The position numbers were made by a program, and so were the translations under genes. Under the pieces are notes generated by a model that did no database searches, was not told the origin of the DNA, and worked only from the letters and a program-made list of their open reading frames with translations. From NCBI RefSeq assembly GCF_001189515.2, contig NZ_CP012069.2:2232001-2296000 (forward strand): a stretch of 64,000 nt of DNA, given 5' to 3'. Below, one piece after another: positions 27,266 to 35,228 of this stretch (the stretch's first letter is position 1; each line of letters starts with the position of its first letter). This DNA comes from Olsenella sp. oral taxon 807. Lineage in GTDB: Bacteria > Actinomycetota > Coriobacteriia > Coriobacteriales > Atopobiaceae.

Positions 27266-27462
27266 TGGAACAGTGCACATCCCTCATCCTTAAACTCCTC
27301 GATCTTGTCAAGAAGATCATCGACGCTGCAGTCAAGATAGGCTGCAAGGCAATCGAGGCACAGGACGTCATCGTCGCCCTCCCCAAGCAGTTTCTTCGAA
27401 ATGCCCACCTCGTCCTTCGTGAGCGACTCCTTATAACATGACTTACAGGCTACGTTTTTCAT
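27262..27462 (-). CDS. Small CxxC protein of the BREX-like operon
   Basis: The 66-residue product reads MKNVACKSCYKESLTKDEVG, then LCLDCLAAYLDCSVDDLLDK and ends EGCALFQ. Two CxxC pairs plus two further cysteines suggest a zinc ribbon or a sulphur/iron-sulphur relay. The start lies 20 bp inside brxL and the stop overlaps the desulfurase start, so translation of the three is tightly coupled. That position suggests it delivers sulphur from the desulfurase or stabilises it. Similar small CxxC proteins are widespread and uncharacterised. Confidence 0.7.
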   Translation of the reverse strand: MKNVACKSCYKESLTKDEVGISKKLLGEGDDDVLCLDCLAAYLDCSVDDLLDKIEEFKDEGCALFQ

Positions 27463-28912
27463 AGTAACTACTGTCGGCTTTCAGGTCTGGGATGTCCTTG
27501 CCCCGATACTCGACGTCCATCAGACCAAGTTGCATTCTAATTGTTGCGCGCATCTTGCTTGCACGGCGCAGGCAATACCGACTAAAGTCACGAGGGCTGA
27601 TGTCCTCAGGCCGCTTGACGTTGGGAAACAGAAGTTTGAGGTATGCGGTTGTGATTCGCTTGATCGCTTCCGTATCGCGGGTATCAGCTGCGTCAGGCAC
27701 CAGAACGAGCTTGTCCACGATGGCCCGATATGATGCATCGCTTCTAAGCTCATGGAGAATGGAGCAAAAATACTCAGAGTTAAGCGCCCAACCCGATATT
27801 TTGAGATCATCGTTCATACGCGGTATATCCCAGCCTTTGATGAAGCCATGGAATCGCTCGATCAGAGCTGACTCGTGAAACACGCTCGGTAATTCCTGGA
27901 ACATATCCGTCGTACCGTCTTGGTCCATCACCCCTTTTGAGATGTTACCGCAGAGGATCATTCCAGCAGATGCGGTACCCTCATAGCTCCCGACCGTAAA
28001 CACGCCAGACTCAAGATATCCCTTCAGTGCAGCCCTCATCTCATCGACGTCCGTAAAGGATATCGTCTGAACCTCATCAAGGGTGATGAAATCGTGACCA
28101 GCGACAAGACCTTCCGTATGTCGAGAGATGTCATAAAACATCTTGGCCCTGCTCATCACTCCGCCAGACGAAAGCCAACCGTAACGGCTAACCCTGCCAA
28201 ACAGGTATGATTTGCCCGTGCCCTTTGGCGCCAATTCGATCAGGTTCAACCGCTTCTCACAAAACGGAAGAAGCCTGGTCAGCATGGTAAGCTTTTCTTC
28301 CTCGCTCCTATAGCCACGTGGGTTGTAGTCGATTGCGCCCAAAAGCACGTCAATCCACTCGTCAGTGGTGAATTGATTCCTCACGCCCTTGTAGAAGTCA
28401 AGATTAATGCTATACGGTCTGAAGTTCTTGAAACTGACCAGACGGATCTTTCCGGGCTGCCTTGGAGTCATCTCGTCATCAGGCGGACGGTAGCCAAGCT
28501 CAAGCATACCCCACACCTCACGACCACTCACAAGATCGTCCTTCGCTTGCTCCCAAACAAAATCCTCTATGATTGTCTCTTTCGCAGTAAGACCAAAGTC
28601 TGGGAGTGAGAAGGATACTTCTCCACTTCTGACGTCCACCTCGATGGATATCTTAGCGAGTATTTTGACACGCTCGTTGTCCTTCACGATACGGCTTTTT
28701 ATGGCAATCCAATCACTTTTTCGTGGAATGGACCGCCTGACGAACTCGGTAAGCTCATCGTTGTCAAAATGACCGCTCTCATCTTCGAACCGCCTCAGCA
28801 GCCAGTCCCTCATGAAGGAAGGTAAGCTAAGGGCAGAGAAGAAATTGCTAGTACGAAGATCCTTGTAGACGACCATGTCGTCGAAGTATGTTTTGAGCTT
28901 ATCAGTCATCAT
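27443..28912 (-). CDS. brxL: BrxL-like AAA+ protein without Lon protease domain
   Basis: The 489-residue product begins MMTDKLKTYFDDMVVYKDLR, as BrxL proteins do. An N-terminal domain precedes the AAA+ module: Walker A LAPKGTGKSYLFGR (residues 228-235), GGVMSRAKMFYD and Walker B HDFITLDEVQTI, followed by an arginine-rich lid. Classical BrxL is near 680 residues with a C-terminal Lon-like protease; here only about 90 residues follow the AAA+ region, so the protease is absent. BrxL is a DNA-translocating ring in BREX. The gene lies 6 bp after pglZ. Confidence 0.8.
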   Translation of the reverse strand: MMTDKLKTYFDDMVVYKDLRTSNFFSALSLPSFMRDWLLRRFEDESGHFDNDELTEFVRRSIPRKSDWIAIKSRIVKDNERVKILAKISIEVDVRSGEVSFSLPDFGLTAKETIIEDFVWEQAKDDLVSGREVWGMLELGYRPPDDEMTPRQPGKIRLVSFKNFRPYSINLDFYKGVRNQFTTDEWIDVLLGAIDYNPRGYRSEEEKLTMLTRLLPFCEKRLNLIELAPKGTGKSYLFGRVSRYGWLSSGGVMSRAKMFYDISRHTEGLVAGHDFITLDEVQTISFTDVDEMRAALKGYLESGVFTVGSYEGTASAGMILCGNISKGVMDQDGTTDMFQELPSVFHESALIERFHGFIKGWDIPRMNDDLKISGWALNSEYFCSILHELRSDASYRAIVDKLVLVPDAADTRDTEAIKRITTAYLKLLFPNVKRPEDISPRDFSRYCLRRASKMRATIRMQLGLMDVEYRGKDIPDLKADSSYYEKRSL

Positions 28913-28918
28913 ACCGCC

Positions 28919-31057
28919 TTACATAAACCAATCATCATCATTAGTGGTCGCGGAGCGCTTCTGAACCTCAAATTCGGCGACGCCGATACGGTCGTCTTTC
29001 TCGTAGACCTCGCACGTATAGGTACCGGCCTTCGTCACGCCATCGAAGCGCACGATATGACGGTTCTCATCGACCTTTCGCGCCTCGTAGACCCTGCCGT
29101 TGAGCCGCACAGTGACATTAGCCAAGTGCGAGGTGCTGAAGAGCTCTATTTCAGGCGTTTCCTCGTAACTTGCGTAAGCAACTTTGGTCAAGCAGGTTAT
29201 CTCGACGCTAGCGTCACGCAACGACAGCTCTATAACAGGAACGAGGACCTCTTCCAAGCTCGCGCCCCCATGTACCTCCACACTTGCCTTGCGACCGCCC
29301 TTGAACCGATCGTAATTTGCAAGCACCCAGTAACCGTTCTCTGCTGTAGCGCAGTCTGGCTTCTCATCGATTTCGCTTTCCGGGCAGCATCTGCCGGAAT
29401 GCTCGCCCTTGGTCGTCATCTCCCATTTCGCCTCGCTATTTGCGATCACTGCGAGCCGACTGGCACCATGGTCCGATGCGATAACGATCTTTCGGTACTT
29501 GCGAGCGCTAAGTTGTGTTTGAGCGAATTCAAGCACCTCGTCAAGGATGCTGAGCTCGCGTACGAGATGTATGGGAAGCTTCTCAGATTCGTAGTTGAAG
29601 CGGTCCTCGCCGTTATGCTTGAGCTTGTCGAAGTCTTTCCTGGAGGTCTTGTCGCCTTTCCATTCCTCATAAAAGCTCTTATTCATACAGGTCAGCGTTG
29701 GGAGCGAGGCCCTGGCCACATGCGTGCGCATGCTGAGGCCAAGATCATGCGAGCGTTGTTGGATGTAGCCGAGATACTCAACCCCGAGGGCGTCAACCCA
29801 ATACAATTGAGCGCCTTCACCCTCAGTCTGCTCAACGATGGCGTTCCTCGTGTCAAGAGCGTTGTATGCGCGATTTCCATCCTTAGCAAGCATCACCACC
29901 TCGTCGAGAAAGGACGACTCGATGGTATTCATGAGCTTCTGTCGCTTGTAGCGCGAGAAGTAGCGGTTGAATAGATCGTTATTCCTGCAGGCGAAGGCGT
30001 AGTCGCAGAGGTACTTTCCCAGCGCCGGATATATTGTCTTCAAGTCTGGTGGAATCGCTTGGCTCTCACAGATACTCTCAATGATCGCATCTCTCTCGAT
30101 GACGGTGTTGTCCGTCAGGTAGTGGATCCTCTGCTTGCCCTTCTGCTTCGTCTCGGCAACGTATAGAGCCATGTAGGACTCACTGGCATCGTGCAGAAGT
30201 TGCTTTCTCTCTGAGTAGAGCTCGGGGAACTGCGGAGATTCACAGGGAACGTGTAGTATTGCCCTGGCTATCATTTTCTGGTAGGTCTCGTAGTCAGGTG
30301 ACTTTTCGATCACGAGCTGAAGGTAGGGATTCTTTGTCCCATTGATGAGGACGTTCAGATAGAAACGCCATTCCCGGTATCCAGACTCCTCAAGGCTATC
30401 GTCCTCCAGAAATTCTCGCCAGCATTCTTCGGGGAGAACAGACTCATCAACCCCCGTTATTCTGCCATCCTTCTCGAGGAGCGTGTGGCAAGAACAAATT
30501 TTTTGGACGTTCTTTAGCGACAGTGCCGTCTTTACCCTGACTTCGCCATGCAGACCCTTCTCGAGGTGTGACAGAAATCGCTTGAACCCCTTGTCAGCGT
30601 CACAGGGAATGCTCTCGTCTATGCTCACCACAGAGTAGTCGAGGATCGATTGGACGCTTGTGTAACGCCGCTCGTTGAACTTCCTGTCCGCCTCATTGAT
30701 ACGCCTGATGTCTTCCCTGATACCACGACACACAACGATAAGCTTATGTGGTAGCAGCAGGTCTCTGAGCTTGCCGAGGAGGGTACTGCTGCCTCCGAGG
30801 GCTATGCTCTCACCGACACCGAGCAATATGGTGCTGCTCTCGATTTTCTTAATATCCGTGATGAGTCGGTCCACATCGGGAAAGGAGTCGGTCCTGCAGT
30901 AGTCGCTCACGCGAACGATAGAGAGGCCATTCAATGCCTTGACAACGGATGAGTATTCCGTGTTTCCGTCCGCTAGCACAAAGAATGGATAAGGCATATC
31001 GCTCTTGCGATATGCAGCTATCCTTTTGAGCGCATCAGACAACGAGGAGGGCTTCAT
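28919..31057 (-). CDS. pglZ: PglZ, alkaline-phosphatase-superfamily BREX protein
   Basis: The 712-residue product starts at ATG 31057, overlapping the brxC stop (ATGA). The phosphatase-like core is marked by YWVDALGVEYLGYIQ (421-430, metal ligand Asp), SLPTLTC (about 451-457, candidate nucleophile Thr), VIASDHGASRLAVI (528-531, Asp-His metal ligands) and GEHSGRCC. The N-terminal 400 residues are helical and less conserved. PglZ is the gene shared by all BREX types and is needed for defence in characterised systems. The C-terminal part is an immunoglobulin-like beta domain. Confidence 0.85.
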   Translation of the reverse strand: MKPSSLSDALKRIAAYRKSDMPYPFFVLADGNTEYSSVVKALNGLSIVRVSDYCRTDSFPDVDRLITDIKKIESSTILLGVGESIALGGSSTLLGKLRDLLLPHKLIVVCRGIREDIRRINEADRKFNERRYTSVQSILDYSVVSIDESIPCDADKGFKRFLSHLEKGLHGEVRVKTALSLKNVQKICSCHTLLEKDGRITGVDESVLPEECWREFLEDDSLEESGYREWRFYLNVLINGTKNPYLQLVIEKSPDYETYQKMIARAILHVPCESPQFPELYSERKQLLHDASESYMALYVAETKQKGKQRIHYLTDNTVIERDAIIESICESQAIPPDLKTIYPALGKYLCDYAFACRNNDLFNRYFSRYKRQKLMNTIESSFLDEVVMLAKDGNRAYNALDTRNAIVEQTEGEGAQLYWVDALGVEYLGYIQQRSHDLGLSMRTHVARASLPTLTCMNKSFYEEWKGDKTSRKDFDKLKHNGEDRFNYESEKLPIHLVRELSILDEVLEFAQTQLSARKYRKIVIASDHGASRLAVIANSEAKWEMTTKGEHSGRCCPESEIDEKPDCATAENGYWVLANYDRFKGGRKASVEVHGGASLEEVLVPVIELSLRDASVEITCLTKVAYASYEETPEIELFSTSHLANVTVRLNGRVYEARKVDENRHIVRFDGVTKAGTYTCEVYEKDDRIGVAEFEVQKRSATTNDDDWFM

Positions 31058-34000
31058 TGCCGAGCCTCTTTCTTTGCGATGATCTCAATACCCACCTCGA
31101 CGTTTTCCCTAACGAGTCTCTTGAGATACGTCTTGGCATGAGTCGTGTCCATACCGTCGATGAGGTCGATGGCGGCTTGGTTGGCACCGAGCCGATATTT
31201 CGACTCCGCCAACGAGCGTACAGCGTCACTGACCTGCTTACTGTCGCACCATTGGTAGACGTTCTCAAAGGCATTGCTTTCGAGGTATCTTCTGACCTCC
31301 TCGTTGTCCGTGAGGATCGATCGGTATTTTCCTATCACCTCATGGGAGAAGGCAATCTCCACCCGCTCGTCAGATGACATGAGGCTCAGGAAAACTGGCT
31401 TGTTCTCGAGGTATTTTAGTGCCCCATCGACCTGCTTAATGATGGGATTCTCCTTGTGAAGGATTGCAAAGAACGTACGTGCTGCCTCCCGCTCCTCAAC
31501 GGGGACAAGGGCAAGCAGAGGCGTCTTGTGCTGCTTGGACCAATCGTGGGCATCCTTTGAGTGCGTGCTTTCCTTCCATAGCTTGTGCAGCTGAAATTTT
31601 TTCTGATTCGTCCTGATCTCTTCAGCGTGTTCCTGCACGCTCTTTTCAAATGCGGACTTGTCACCCATGAATGAGGACTTAGGTAGCTTGGCATAGAGCT
31701 TATTGATATCCGCCGCCCCAAATCCATCTGTATACGTAGAATAGATCTCAGCAAAGATATCTTTCTGTCTGTCCAACACATCCTTCAGGGCACCTGCCTT
31801 GGTGACAAGCTGTTCGAGGAAGGCCTCCCTCTTGTCGTGAGAGATCTCGCCATTCTTTGCTATTTCGTAGATACTGGATATCAGCTGCTTGAGATCCGGA
31901 CACTTCTCTATCAGAACCAAATACGGTATCTTTATATATTTTGTGGTCTCGTTCCATTCCCTCATACAGCTTGAGAAGCTGTTCCTCTTCGTGATGAGCT
32001 GATTGCTGCGTTCAACTATGCAGTAGTCAACGAGCAGCTTACGAAGCTCGTTCTCACCGTCCTCCTGATCCCACAGCCAGAGGGCATCACCAGACCCGAT
32101 TTGCCTCTTGACATCAGCAAGGACGTCCTCGACACCTATTGCTTCTGCGACCTTGAGAATCTGCCCGCCTTCAAACGAATGCAGAAACTCTCGCATCGCC
32201 AACGCGCCATTTTCTCTGGTAAAGAGCTTTGTCAGATTGGAAGCTGCGGTCGGAACCTCTTCGAGCATTCTGCCAAAGTCGTTGGTCAGCGCAGGGACGT
32301 TCCCGCTCGCGTTCTTGCTCACAATTTCAGACAGTTTTTCAATGAAGGGATCGAGCGCATTCGTGTCGATGCTCCTAAGGCACCAAATCGGGTAACCAAA
32401 GTTTGTGAGCTCATTGCGAACGCGGGCGGCAGTCGGCTCAACAGATAGGCTATCCGATACCCCGAAGGCCTCATGAGCGAAGTCTACAAAGCGCTTCTGC
32501 TCTTGCGTCATCACCTCGATGTACTCGTCACGATAGTTCCTTACTGGCTTTACCTTATGCTTCATATAGGCGCCAATGAGTTCCGCAAGCCTTTCAACGG
32601 TCATTCTGCCACCGGCATCTCCTGAAGCGCCACTGCCATACATGAAGGTACCGCTTGCATACTCTTTGAGCAGAAATCCAGTCAGGTACGCGTAGAGGTT
32701 ACAGGGCATGAAGCCACGCTCTTCCAGGAAATCATAAATCTCACTTATAGAGATACGCGCGTCCCTGTCGAGACGCTCCTTGATGAGTGCATCAATCTGT
32801 ACCTTCAATTTACTGATGGGAAGACTCTTCAGTTGAGGGTCGTTCCAGTATTCAGGTGTATTTTGCACGCCCAACAAAAGGCGTGAGATGGCGTCTTGCT
32901 GATAGATGCCGCCATACGCCTGCTGTATGCCGACCTTTGCGCCAAACGACAGATTTCTGGATGAAAAAAAGGCTTCTGAGACCTCAATACGATCAAAGGA
33001 GAGGGGGTACCTCTTGATCACCAGGTCCTCAAGAACGCCACTCACCCTCATCGTAGATGCACAGTGCTCCTTGAGCTGCCCGACGTATACATCAAACGCT
33101 CCGTTAGAGACGTCATTCCTCCAATCGGCAAGAACGTCCTCAGCGCTCTTCTTGTGGTTGTCAGCAAGCTTGCCATCTTTGCTCCGCCAGTATTCTTCAT
33201 TGGCCGCAAACGAGGCCCAACGGCCAAAGCGATCCGCGCCGAGCACACTCTCCGACGCGTCTATGAATACAATGTCTTTAGAGTTGGGGTCTGCTGTCGC
33301 CTCTTTTATCTTCTCGCGAATACGTACCTGTTCGTTTTCGTTTCGCGCAAAGCACATGACTGCTCTAGACCTATACGTTTGTCTCTCATTGATGATCTTG
33401 TTGACGGTCGGCCTAAAGTCATCGACGCACGCCAACTTTACCTCGTAGCGTGCCCGTATGGACGGTTTGTACGTGATAGCGGATTCTAGCTGCGCATCGC
33501 TAATCAGACGCGCTGTCCTCGTTTCAGCGAGTCGCTTCCTCCTGATAGCGTCGATTTGGACCTGATCACCCGAGACGGCAGCCGCTGCGTACTCATCACC
33601 TTCTTCGGTTGGCTTAATATACAGGATCCCCATCTTGACAAGCCGGTTATTGGCAACGCTTACTGCGCGGTTGTTCTCCAGGCTATCGTCACCCTCAAAG
33701 GCGAGGTTGAGATTCTTGTCATTGGGTCGAAGAATGCTGACGCTATTGTTGAGTTTCTGACTGATGGCCTGCATCATCAAGATAACCTTAAGAACACGTT
33801 TCTGCTCACCATTCAGCTTGTGCTCGTTGTTCGGATATGTATCAAGAATTGTGGCAACGATAAAGTCGAGATTACTCCTACCGCTCATGAAGGTGTTCTC
33901 GTCAGTGCCCTTCTCGTAGAAGAAGTTCCACAGGAAGTCGATAGTGAGAACATCGCCATTGTCTGGTCCATGCGTGTTAATGAACCACTGAAACGCTTGG

Positions 34001-35226
34001 AGATCATCGGTATCCGGATTCTTTATGAAGTTAAACATGCTCCTCTGGTTTGAGGCGAAGGTCGTAGATATGTACTTGAGGAGCAGGGCCGCCATCGGAT
34101 GGATCGGGAACAGCTTTGTGAGGGCCTTATCAGTGGTTCCAACCACAGCGGCGACCTGCCCGCGCGAAGATGTCATTCGGCTGTTGAGGTCATCGGATAG
34201 TCCTGCCCATTCGTCCTGTGCGGCAGGTCTCACTTTGAGCGCATGTCCAATCAGGTCAAAAGCCACGGAATCGGGCATCTCTATCTCGCGCCTGACGAAG
34301 CGATCGCGCACGATTTTGAACGCCTGATTTCCCTCATCGACAAGAGATCCAGACATATGGGTGACAATCATGAGGTAGAAAGGCTTCTCGTTGGATAGCT
34401 CTGCCAGTTTTTGAAACTCGTCAAGTGTTGTCCTGTTATTCTTGAAGTACGAGGAGAATTCGTCCCAAATGAAGACGATAGCCTTCAGCTTGTTTTGTTC
34501 GATAACGTCCTTGAGCCAAGCGGTGAGGTCATTCATACTGATGTCGAACGTACGGATGCCCTCCCTATCCGCCATGTCAAGGATCTGGCTAATGAGCTCG
34601 TCCGCACCCTGCTCTAGGTTCTCGAGGTGGGCGATAATGTCATCTGCAGTATTGCCTGCAAAGCTGCCGAGTCCCACATATTGAGGCATGCTCATATACA
34701 TGCCAAAGATCTTCTTATGGGCAGAGATCCAAGATGCGATCTTTCCGCGAAGCGTCCTCTCTCCCCTGTAGTCGTACCCTAAGTCATGCAGCGCCTTCGT
34801 AACCTTTTCGAACACGGTCATAACGAGTTTACGGATGGAGTCCACCTCACCAGACCCATAGCAGAATACTGTGACGATATGATCGCCCTTGTGAGCGAGG
34901 AGCTTGTCCCTGAGGTCCGGCTGCCTCTTGAGGTTATCGTATTCGTCGAAATAGGAGTTAAGCTCCTCAGGAGAACACTCCAGGAGGCTCTTGAGCGTCC
35001 ACGCGACCCTCGACTTACCGGTACCGTAGGCGCCCTCTATCCAGATGCCCTTCTTGTCAGTATTGGTCTCCCTGGCAAGCATGCGCTCGGTTGCGCGCAG
35101 CAGGTCAACGAAGGTCTCGTGAGGAAAGGTCCCGTCCCACCGGCTGTTCGGATCGCTGATGGAGTTAGGATTGATCTCCGGATAATAGTTCTCGTCGATA
35201 TCAAAATAGTCGCTGTAGGTATCCAC
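31054..35226 (-). CDS. brxC: BrxC/PglY-type giant ATPase
   Basis: The 1390-residue P-loop ATPase starts at GTG 35226 with AGGAG nine bases upstream, two bases after the brxP stop. It opens MDTYSDYFDIDENYYPEINP; Walker A is IEGAYGTGKSRVAWTL (65-72) and Walker B is KAIVFIWDEFSSYF (about 249-256). The rest is long alpha-helical sequence, as in BrxC/PglY. It probably forms the ATP-driven scaffold of the BREX complex on DNA. No nuclease motif is evident. It ends overlapping pglZ. Confidence 0.85.
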   Translation of the reverse strand: MDTYSDYFDIDENYYPEINPNSISDPNSRWDGTFPHETFVDLLRATERMLARETNTDKKGIWIEGAYGTGKSRVAWTLKSLLECSPEELNSYFDEYDNLKRQPDLRDKLLAHKGDHIVTVFCYGSGEVDSIRKLVMTVFEKVTKALHDLGYDYRGERTLRGKIASWISAHKKIFGMYMSMPQYVGLGSFAGNTADDIIAHLENLEQGADELISQILDMADREGIRTFDISMNDLTAWLKDVIEQNKLKAIVFIWDEFSSYFKNNRTTLDEFQKLAELSNEKPFYLMIVTHMSGSLVDEGNQAFKIVRDRFVRREIEMPDSVAFDLIGHALKVRPAAQDEWAGLSDDLNSRMTSSRGQVAAVVGTTDKALTKLFPIHPMAALLLKYISTTFASNQRSMFNFIKNPDTDDLQAFQWFINTHGPDNGDVLTIDFLWNFFYEKGTDENTFMSGRSNLDFIVATILDTYPNNEHKLNGEQKRVLKVILMMQAISQKLNNSVSILRPNDKNLNLAFEGDDSLENNRAVSVANNRLVKMGILYIKPTEEGDEYAAAAVSGDQVQIDAIRRKRLAETRTARLISDAQLESAITYKPSIRARYEVKLACVDDFRPTVNKIINERQTYRSRAVMCFARNENEQVRIREKIKEATADPNSKDIVFIDASESVLGADRFGRWASFAANEEYWRSKDGKLADNHKKSAEDVLADWRNDVSNGAFDVYVGQLKEHCASTMRVSGVLEDLVIKRYPLSFDRIEVSEAFFSSRNLSFGAKVGIQQAYGGIYQQDAISRLLLGVQNTPEYWNDPQLKSLPISKLKVQIDALIKERLDRDARISISEIYDFLEERGFMPCNLYAYLTGFLLKEYASGTFMYGSGASGDAGGRMTVERLAELIGAYMKHKVKPVRNYRDEYIEVMTQEQKRFVDFAHEAFGVSDSLSVEPTAARVRNELTNFGYPIWCLRSIDTNALDPFIEKLSEIVSKNASGNVPALTNDFGRMLEEVPTAASNLTKLFTRENGALAMREFLHSFEGGQILKVAEAIGVEDVLADVKRQIGSGDALWLWDQEDGENELRKLLVDYCIVERSNQLITKRNSFSSCMREWNETTKYIKIPYLVLIEKCPDLKQLISSIYEIAKNGEISHDKREAFLEQLVTKAGALKDVLDRQKDIFAEIYSTYTDGFGAADINKLYAKLPKSSFMGDKSAFEKSVQEHAEEIRTNQKKFQLHKLWKESTHSKDAHDWSKQHKTPLLALVPVEEREAARTFFAILHKENPIIKQVDGALKYLENKPVFLSLMSSDERVEIAFSHEVIGKYRSILTDNEEVRRYLESNAFENVYQWCDSKQVSDAVRSLAESKYRLGANQAAIDLIDGMDTTHAKTYLKRLVRENVEVGIEIIAKKEARQ

Positions 35227-35228
35227 TG

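Noticed and set aside
29057-29974. 305-residue plus-strand frame inside pglZ
   Set aside because: Antisense to pglZ, which has conserved motifs and coupled neighbours; no RBS or domain in the antisense frame.
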